From contig JACJZG010000013.1 of assembly GCA_020635715.1 (NCBI GenBank), positions 48,651 through 112,650 on the forward strand: a DNA stretch of 64,000 nt, given 5' to 3'. The notes beneath the pieces were generated by a model. The model did not search any database, was not told where the DNA came from, and was given only the letters and a program-made list of their open reading frames with translations. Position numbers and translations under genes: made by a program. This document shows positions 59,101 through 64,000 of this stretch, in pieces (the stretch's first letter is position 1; every line of letters starts with the position of its first letter). This stretch comes from Flavobacteriales bacterium. GTDB lineage: Bacteria; Bacteroidota; Bacteroidia; Flavobacteriales_F; PHOS-HE28.

Positions 59101-61003
59101 ATTCCGGGGTAGGGGTGATGGACACCATGCTCAGCTGGGCTGGTTGCCCGATGACCACGAACATGGTCGTATCACAGCCATCTGGACCTTCGATGTACAC
59201 GTGGTAGCTGCCTGCTCCCAGGCCGCTCGCCGTGCTGGTGGTCTGGCCGGCGGGGTCGTTCCATTGGTAGGAGAATTCACTGCCTCCCGGGATCACAGAG
59301 GCTGAACCGTTCAGCGCGTTATGGCAGGTGGCATCGGTCGCCATCGTCGAGAAGCCCAGGAAGTTGTTGGAGATGCTCAGGTGCACCGTATCGCTCGCCA
59401 CAGGGCAACCACTGTTCCCAGTGGTGCTCAGGATCAGGTCAACGCCACCTGCAGTGATCTCCGCTGCAGAGGGTGTGTAGGTGTTCGATGGCCAGCTGCC
59501 GGCCAGCTGCCCGGCCCCGTTGCTCCAGACCCCTCCGGTGGCGTTCACCACGCTGCCACCAAGGGCCACGGGCCAGTCGCCATTGCACACCTGCAGGTCT
59601 GGCCCGGCCTGTGCCTCGTTGGGCTGTGCACCCGCGCCAATGACGGCGGGCAGGTCCCCGGACTGGCAACCGTTGGCATCCACGATCGAGACGGTGTAGG
59701 CGCCGGCGCCGGCCACGATCATGCTTTCGGAGCTGCCCGTGCTCCAGGTATAGGTGTAAGGGGCCGTCCCGGCGGTCACCTCCACGGTGGCCGTTCCATT
59801 GCCGTCACCGGCACAGCTCTCATCGGTCACCGCGATATCGGCGGCGAGGCCGGGCAGCACTTCGATGGAATAGACGTAGGTCTGGAAGGCAGGGATCGGA
59901 CAAGCCCCGTCGTTCACGTTGACGATGAGCGGAAAGAAGCCCGAAGTGCTTGGCTGTGCTGTCCAACACAAGGTGGCGGTGATGGGGTTGGTGCCCGTGA
60001 AACTGAAGGTGGCCCCGGCAAGGTTCTGGGCGGCATTGCTGAACGCGGACAGCACGTTGTCCGCATTGGCATCGGAGATCACCATGTCGAAGCAGAAGTC
60101 CCCTGACTCGCACACCTGGATCGATCGGGGACCCGTAACAATGGCCTGACCGTTAAGGTTCGTCACCGTGCCTGTGGCGGCATCCGGTGGGATATTGGAA
60201 CAGGGATAGGCCACGAACTGCATGTCGCGCATGATCGTACCGATCACGTTACCGTTCGCATCATATTCGGTGACCAGTACCGCCACCACCCAGTTCCCGG
60301 CCGTGTTCAGCGTGAAGTTCATAAGGCCGGTCACGGGATCCAGGGAGATGCCAGGGATCGGTTGTGCCGGTGTGTATGGTGGTACGTAGGGAATGGGCGT
60401 TCCATCGATCATGCGCGCGCCGATCAATGCATAGGAAAGAGAATCGCCTTCCGCATCGATGGAACCATAGCTGTATGAGATCGGATAGCCCAGGCACACG
60501 TACGGAATGGCCGTGTTGGTGAAGGTCGGGGAGTCGTTGCACGGGGCATCGGCGCTGTTCAGGATGGATTCGATGTACATATGCCGTGTCCCCGGGTTCG
60601 TCAGGTTGACGATCGCGTTGTTGCGGTAGATGTTCGTCCAGCTGATGCGCCAGCTGTCGCAAGGGTCCAGTGTGATGGTCGCCGTGTAGGTGTATTGCTG
60701 GATGCCGGGAAGCAGGCCGCCGTTGCAGGTACTGTTCGGAAGCTCCAGGTCGCAGAGCTGGGAGAGTTCCGTGGGCCCGTTGTGGTACACGGTAAGGTTC
60801 CGGTCCCCGCAAGGGCTGGTCAGCACCAGGTTGTAGGATGGGTCCACCGCGATGCCGGCACAGTCGCGGTACACGATCAATCGGATGCGGTACTGGTTCG
60901 GGCCGATGCATTCCCAGTAGATCTCGCCACCGCTCATGTGCGTGGCCCAGGCAACGGACCCGGCAAGCAGGAAGAACAGGGCGGCGAGGAAGTGTCGGAG
61001 CAT
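56189..61003 (-). CDS. Giant SprB-repeat adhesin with gliding-motility-type C-terminus
   Basis: 1604-aa exported protein (signal MLRHFLAALFFLLAGSVAWA; start 61003). An N-terminal domain (THMSGGEIYWECIGPNQYRIRL) is followed by three tandem cassettes of about 240 residues starting near 392, 630 and 868. Each contains SprB-type units (DESCAGDGNGTATVEV, GGTAPYTYTWSTG, DANGC) plus a spacer with GQPNEAxAG-like and TTGNS-CP motifs. A fourth partial SprB unit, a PKD domain (YAWVFGDGGTSSMANPSYAF, about 1450) and the C-terminal domain (RVFNRWGELIFES, GWDGYYRGQ) for T9SS sorting complete it. Coupled to the SprF-like gene. Presumed surface adhesin. Confidence 0.93.
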   Translation of the reverse strand: MLRHFLAALFFLLAGSVAWATHMSGGEIYWECIGPNQYRIRLIVYRDCAGIAVDPSYNLVLTSPCGDRNLTVYHNGPTELSQLCDLELPNSTCNGGLLPGIQQYTYTATITLDPCDSWRISWTNIYRNNAIVNLTNPGTRHMYIESILNSADAPCNDSPTFTNTAIPYVCLGYPISYSYGSIDAEGDSLSYALIGARMIDGTPIPYVPPYTPAQPIPGISLDPVTGLMNFTLNTAGNWVVAVLVTEYDANGNVIGTIMRDMQFVAYPCSNIPPDAATGTVTNLNGQAIVTGPRSIQVCESGDFCFDMVISDANADNVLSAFSNAAQNLAGATFSFTGTNPITATLCWTAQPSTSGFFPLIVNVNDGACPIPAFQTYVYSIEVLPGLAADIAVTDESCAGDGNGTATVEVTAGTAPYTYTWSTGSSESMIVAGAGAYTVSIVDANGCQSGDLPAVIGAGAQPNEAQAGPDLQVCNGDWPVALGGSVVNATGGVWSNGAGQLAGSWPSNTYTPSAAEITAGGVDLILSTTGNSGCPVASDTVHLSISNNFLGFSTMATDATCHNALNGSASVIPGGSEFSYQWNDPAGQTTSTASGLGAGSYHVYIEGPDGCDTTMFVVIGQPAQLSMVSITPTPESCLGDADGTLTATATGGTAPYSYTWSNGATGPVLTATSGMYNVSVSDANGCGPATGYGEIVPTGRPNLADAGPDRVVCPSSGPIYLNETVENAPSGAWSGGDGVFNGVFPNVDYTLGPGDIAAGEVTLTLVTIGNTVCPQDTDQIVLTIPQNFIGIHTDQVDALCNGTATGSATVVTPATDFTYLWQPGGQTTQNVDGLAAGSYSVTVYDTFFCDTTLSLTIGEPAAIALAELTGTDETCGGAANGTLSAVVSGGTAPYTYTWSTGDTNASITAGAGTYSVSVTDVNGCAPATATGTIAATGQPNEANAGADVVACQGQYPVVLNGSVVNATGGQWSGGQGSILGAGLSIQYQPTPAEVLSGGVDLTLTTTGNSTCPPAQDVVHIALSNSFLNAALSPTNALCNGDQNGTIAFTPLSAGLQFQWNDPAGQQSAIALGLAAGIYSVTVSDALGCDTTLSATVTQPDPLVVSEVIPSDVSCNGGANGSLALTVEGGTPDYSISWSNGASGLNMNNLAAGAYTAQVTDANGCITQASGTIAQPEPIVVTTVVPDTVCVNATNTFSASATGGAGGYIFNWGGLGYSPLVQLAFQSSQTILLTVVDQNGCAGPDTPVPVTVLDLGAATISSYGDTTTCINGVANVGVNVSDYPGNYAISWEPMGYTGAGPYSMPINADQDLVVTVTDACGNSVERTVALRLDIAPSFQLPAVIAEGCAPLHAQFPSLDLGNVLYTWTLGNGQTSHVTAPEVIYPQGNYLASLTVTTPLGCTSTSTNQGAIHAHGHPVAAFSASPLTTTIDDPVVTFTDQSSGTIVNYAWVFGDGGTSSMANPSYAFNEIGVFETELTVVDDHGCEGSTTQMITITPVYDIVLPTAFTPDPNGPGGHGGAGGGSNWVTGDLSNDVFYPFVRFVKDFRMRVFNRWGELIFESTDLNIGWDGYYRGQISPQDVYVVQTWFRFVDGKTVEKLSDLTLFR

Positions 61004-61183
61004 GCGACGTCGACTGCGGGCGGAGTGCGCCCGTCTGTTCCTACGGAAGCATGCAGCGAAAGGTTCCTGCCCTGTGCCTGGGGGCGCGGCGAAGCAGGGG
61101 CGCATGGCCCGTGAGCCATCCTTTGCAGGATGAACACGCCGAATGGGACATCGCTCAGGCGAACGGTCCCGGTCAAGGATGGA

Positions 61184-63166
61184 TCAATGTGCCGGAGGGG
61201 CAGGACCGTCCAGGCGCTTCAAGGGCACCGGCGTGGGCTCCGTGAGCACCATGGGCACGTATTCCACAACGGTATCCGTATGGTCCAGTCCGAAGGAGGT
61301 CTGGTCGCTCAAGGCGAACCGTTTGATGAAGAAGTACGTATCCAGGAGGATATCGTCCGCAACGCTCAGTTCGTTCTCAACGGATAGGAAGCGCTCCATC
61401 AGCACGTACCGGATATCGGCTGCGAAGTCGTGCTTGCGCAACGATTCGTACTTGCTGCTGAAGTCGAACTGATGGCACTCCACCAGTTCCTGGAGGACAT
61501 GTTTGAAGAGCATGTTGATGCGTGGCTGAACGCGGAATCCGAGGTTGAAGTCCACCCGGATCACCTTGTCGTGCACGAGCTCCTTCACCCGGTACTCCAT
61601 GGTGTACGGTTCATCGGTCCAGTTCACGTGGATGAACCAGTACACGTCCGCGCGCTTGGGGCGACGGCGCAGGATGGAGTCCAGGATCTTGCGTTCCACC
61701 TCCATCGGGCTGTTCGCCTTGGTCAGGTAAACGAGGTGGGTGGCGAACTTGGGCACATCCTTGTCCTTGCTCAGCTCGGTGATCACCGCCGCGTGGTCCT
61801 CCAGGTTCCTGAAGTCCAGGTAGCGGTTGGTGATCTTGCGGGCCTTGTACCACATCAGCATCAAGTTGAATAGGCCGAGCACCACCAGGACGAAGCTCAA
61901 CCGGTGGATCACCTTCACGCTGTTGGCGATCAGGAAGGACACCTCCATGGTGGCGAAGACAGCCAGGATGGCGACCACCAGCACCCAGGGCCAGTGCCGC
62001 ACATAGCGCAGCCAGATGCCCATGAGAATGGTGGTCATCCCCATCGTGAGGGTGATGAAGAAGCCGTAGATGTGCTCCAGTTCACTGCTCTGCCGGAAGG
62101 TGAGCATGATGGCCACACAACCTATCCAGAGCATGAGGTTGATGCTGGGGATGTAGATCTGACCGCGGACGTCACTGGGGAACTTGATCTTCACCCGGGG
62201 CCAGAAGTTCATGCTGATGGCTTCGCTGATCAACGTGAAGCTCCCGGTGATCACCGCCTGGCTCGCGATGATCGTGGCCAGCGTGGCGATGATCACGCCC
62301 GTCAGCAGGAACCAGTCCGGCATCAGCGCATAGAAGGGGTTCCTGCCATCCAGCGCATCACCGCTCTCGTGCAATGCCCAGGCCCCCTGACCCATGTAGT
62401 TCATCAGCAGGGCCAGCTTCACGAACCCCCAGCTGCTCTGGATGTTCTTCCGCCCCACATGCCCCAGGTCACTGTACAGCGCTTCGGCTCCCGTGGTGCA
62501 TAGGAACACACCGCCAAGTAGCCAGAACCCTTCTGGATACTCGGTAAGCAGATTGATGGCGTAGTGCGGACTGAGCGCGCGCAACACATCGGGATGCTCG
62601 ATCACCGAGACGAGGCCAAGGACAAGCAGCATGCTGAACCAGACCCCCATCACCGGCCCGAAGGCGGTGCCCACCACCTTGGTACCGAAGCGCTGGAAGA
62701 TGAAGATGCCGGAGAGGATGACCACCACCACGGACACCGTGACGGTGCTTCCCGGTTCGAACAGGGTCTCCAATCCCCGCACGTTCACCAGCCCTTCCAC
62801 GGCGCTGCTCACCGAGATCGGCGGGGTGATGATGCCGTCCGCCATCATGGTGGAAGCACCGATCGTGGCCGGAATGAAGGCCCACCACGCATACCGTCGT
62901 ACCAGGGCGTATAGGGAGAAGATGCCGCCCTCACCCCGGTTGTCCGCCCGTAGGGTGAGGAAGATGTACTTGATCGTGGTCTGGATGGTGAGCGTCCACA
63001 CCACGCAGCTGATGCCACCCAGCACAAGGAGCTCGCTGATGGGTCGTTCTCCGAGGATCGACTTCATCACGTACAGCGGCGAGGTGCCGATGTCCCCGTA
63101 GATGATGCCCAGGGCAACGAGCAGACCGGCGGCCGTAACGCGCTGTTGACGGGGATCGATGCTCAT
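61184..63166 (-). CDS. kup: Potassium uptake protein Kup
   Basis: 660-aa Kup/HAK/KT-type potassium importer of the inner membrane. About 12 helices from VTAAGLLVALGIIYGDIGTSPLYVMKSI, with ADNRGEGGIFSLYALVRRY, TMMADGIITPPISVSSAVEGL, TTGAEALYSDLGHVGRKNI and a C-terminal cytoplasmic tail of about 220 residues (RVQPRINMLFKHVLQELVE). The start at 63166 (MSIDPRQQRVTAAG) suits the family; the frame also extends to an ATG at 63235, and the promoter box at 63252-63259 leaves both possible. Confidence 0.94.
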   Translation of the reverse strand: MSIDPRQQRVTAAGLLVALGIIYGDIGTSPLYVMKSILGERPISELLVLGGISCVVWTLTIQTTIKYIFLTLRADNRGEGGIFSLYALVRRYAWWAFIPATIGASTMMADGIITPPISVSSAVEGLVNVRGLETLFEPGSTVTVSVVVVILSGIFIFQRFGTKVVGTAFGPVMGVWFSMLLVLGLVSVIEHPDVLRALSPHYAINLLTEYPEGFWLLGGVFLCTTGAEALYSDLGHVGRKNIQSSWGFVKLALLMNYMGQGAWALHESGDALDGRNPFYALMPDWFLLTGVIIATLATIIASQAVITGSFTLISEAISMNFWPRVKIKFPSDVRGQIYIPSINLMLWIGCVAIMLTFRQSSELEHIYGFFITLTMGMTTILMGIWLRYVRHWPWVLVVAILAVFATMEVSFLIANSVKVIHRLSFVLVVLGLFNLMLMWYKARKITNRYLDFRNLEDHAAVITELSKDKDVPKFATHLVYLTKANSPMEVERKILDSILRRRPKRADVYWFIHVNWTDEPYTMEYRVKELVHDKVIRVDFNLGFRVQPRINMLFKHVLQELVECHQFDFSSKYESLRKHDFAADIRYVLMERFLSVENELSVADDILLDTYFFIKRFALSDQTSFGLDHTDTVVEYVPMVLTEPTPVPLKRLDGPAPPAH

Positions 63167-63251
63167 CGTGCGGAGCGGTCGATCGCGAAGGGGTCGGAGT
63201 TCATCAGCTACTGGTGACCGGACTGCATGGGTCAAGCCGGGGACCGGACCG

Positions 63252-63259
63252 CAAAAGTA
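63252..63259 (-). promoter_or_regulatory. Bacteroidota-type promoter box for kup
   Basis: Minus-strand TACTTTTG matches TAnnTTTG exactly, 16 bases before the ATG at 63235 and about 85 before the preferred start at 63166. Confidence 0.55.
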
Positions 63260-63293
63260 AGAGGCAGGGGAGAGGTGGAGGCAAGCTTGGCGC

Positions 63294-63671
63294 TCACACG
63301 TCTTTGCGGCCGAGGTCCTCGAAGTTCACGTCCGTATAGCCGGTACGATCCCCCCTGTCCTCGGGTGGCGGTGGTTCCTCGCGCATGTACTCACCGCTGT
63401 TCCGCAGGCGGTCGATCTCATCAAAGGCCTCGCGCAAGCCGTCCATGAACTTGTCGAAGTCCTCCTTGTACAGGAAGATCTTGTGCTTGTCGTAGTGGGC
63501 CGTACCGTCCTCGTGGGTGTGCTTCTTGCTCTCCGTGATGGTGAGGTAGAGGTCGCGTCCCCGTGTGCTCTTCACATCGAAGAAATAGGTGCGTTTTCCG
63601 GCGCGAACCGCTTTGGAGAATACGTCCTCTCGATCGTCCTGCATGGTGGTCAGCAGCCTTGTATCACCCAT
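63294..63671 (-). CDS. DUF3276 PUR-family nucleic-acid-binding protein
   Basis: 125-aa protein of the DUF3276/PUR-alpha-like family found in Bacteroidota and related groups. Core: EDVFSKAVRAGKRTYFFDVKSTRGRDLYLTITESKK and HKIFLYKEDFDKFMDGLREAFDEIDRL, a PUR repeat that binds single-stranded nucleic acid in characterised homologues, then an acidic proline-rich tail. ATG 63671 is used; 63644 (MQDDRED) is an alternative nearer the domain. A full promoter box lies just upstream at 63681-63688. Confidence 0.9.
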   Translation of the reverse strand: MGDTRLLTTMQDDREDVFSKAVRAGKRTYFFDVKSTRGRDLYLTITESKKHTHEDGTAHYDKHKIFLYKEDFDKFMDGLREAFDEIDRLRNSGEYMREEPPPPEDRGDRTGYTDVNFEDLGRKDV

Positions 63672-63680
63672 AGGCTCAAC

Positions 63681-63688
63681 CAAATATA
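63681..63688 (-). promoter_or_regulatory. Bacteroidota-type promoter box for the DUF3276 gene
   Basis: Minus-strand TATATTTG is an exact TAnnTTTG match, 9 bases before the ATG at 63671. Confidence 0.55.
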
Positions 63689-63729
63689 GGGGAGCCGCCG
63701 TAGAATCCAAATCGGCCGCCGGGTCAGGG

Positions 63730-64000
63730 TCAGGCGCGGGCCTCTTCCAGCAACTGCTCCTCGTGCATACGGGCGTAGATGCCCTTCTTCGACAGAAGTT
63801 CCTCATGGCGACCCACCTCGGCCACCCGCCCATCTTCCATGACCAGGATCCGGTCCGCTTCCCGCACCGCGCTGATGCGGTGGCTGATGATGATCGTCGT
63901 ACGTCCCTGCATCACGGCCCGCAATTCCCGGAGGATGGCCTCCTCGGTGGCGGTATCCACCGCGCTCAAGGCGTCGTCGAAGATCAGGATGGTCGGCTCG
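63730..64000 (-). CDS. ABC transporter ATP-binding protein, C-terminal end (truncated by window edge)
   Basis: C-terminal 89 residues of an ABC ATPase. EPTILIFDDALSAVDTATEEAIL has the Walker B and D-loop, and RTTIIISHRISAVREADRILVMEDGRVAEVGRHEELL has the H-loop His. The DDALSAVD form and ending (GIYARMHEEQLLEEA) suit a fused membrane/ATPase exporter (MsbA-like). The start and membrane domain lie beyond the window edge. Confidence 0.88.
   Translation of the reverse strand, partial: EPTILIFDDALSAVDTATEEAILRELRAVMQGRTTIIISHRISAVREADRILVMEDGRVAEVGRHEELLSKKGIYARMHEEQLLEEARA

Noticed and set aside
56183..59305. Long plus-strand ORFs (up to 625 codons) opposite the giant adhesin
   Set aside because: They lack family matches, have odd His/Arg/Gly-rich composition, and mirror the codon structure of the real minus-strand gene, typical shadows in GC-rich DNA.
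1..64000. tRNA, rRNA or other structured RNA genes, prophage or complete insertion sequences
   Set aside because: No cloverleaf, rRNA motif, integrase/transposase or capsid gene could be recognised on either strand by eye.

Overview
The window reads as a chromosomal segment of a GC-rich member of the Bacteroidota, most likely Flavobacteriales. The evidence is type IX secretion (T9SS) cargo with C-terminal sorting domains, a PorP/SprF protein beside a very large SprB-repeat protein with a gliding-motility-type C-terminus, many small lipoproteins, start codons without clear Shine-Dalgarno sequences, and repeated Bacteroidota-type TAnnTTTG promoter boxes just upstream of genes. No tRNA, rRNA, CRISPR array, prophage or intact insertion sequence was seen.

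Layout. 1-6.4 kb is a tandem array of small stress/ligand-binding-type proteins: seven SRPBCC (AHSA1/START-like) copies mixed with two DUF1801 domains, a VOC protein, a YdeI-like protein, a DoxX-like membrane protein and remnants of a GyrI-like protein. Several members are frameshifted, and 1.7-2.5 kb is badly decayed. 6.4-8.8 kb holds yaaA and ffh; the ffh leader contains a synonymous second copy of the first ten Ffh codons. 8.8-10.4 kb is a small accessory islet (AT-richer orphan gene, DUF6364-type antitoxin, long inverted repeat, PIN-domain toxin). 10.4-14.8 kb holds three secreted proteins (beta-helix, WDNDPGAGNG-repeat protein with a T9SS-like tail, LamG protein with a T9SS tail). 14.9-16.1 kb has folD and a 54-codon small ORF with a terminator.

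16.1-21.6 kb (minus strand) runs from a CapD-like sugar-nucleotide dehydratase through a conserved hypothetical, a thioesterase, a DUF4197 lipoprotein, a nucleoside phosphorylase and a SirB1-type protein. 21.6-25.6 kb (plus) holds a glycosyltransferase, gcvT, comB and a phospholipase C/S1-P1-like protein. 25.6-28.5 kb (minus) holds a lipoprotein, a YiiX-type hydrolase and an M23 peptidase. 28.6-32.7 kb (plus) holds a ZapB-like coiled coil, zapA, rny, a methyltransferase and a sugar epimerase. 32.7-41.4 kb (minus) is mostly envelope and redox genes: WD40, DUF4846, an uncharacterised 484-aa protein, a Fer4/CDGSH protein, OsmC, a possible caspase-fold protein, LolA, a SET-domain protein, an SpmA-SpmB fusion and a methyltransferase.

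41.4-43.6 kb (plus) has a polytopic glycosyltransferase-like gene broken by one in-frame TAG and an OmpA-like lipoprotein. 43.7-45.6 kb (minus) is wbqC-crp-dinB with an FNR-like palindrome in front of dinB. 45.6-52 kb holds an NlpE-like lipoprotein, three co-oriented beta-propeller/small secreted genes, an outer-membrane barrel protein and mnmE. 52-55.2 kb holds an NDH-2-like oxidoreductase and argS. 55.2-61 kb is the sprF/large adhesin pair, followed by kup, a DUF3276 (PUR-like) protein and the end of an ABC transporter at the right edge.

Functionally this is housekeeping (SRP, RNA decay, cell division, tRNA modification and charging, one-carbon metabolism) interleaved with envelope biogenesis and T9SS cargo. 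No complete new defence or biosynthetic system is evident. The oddities most worth following are the duplicated Ffh start peptide, the FNR-like operator next to a Crp/Fnr gene, the nonsense-interrupted glycosyltransferase, and the decaying SRPBCC array.
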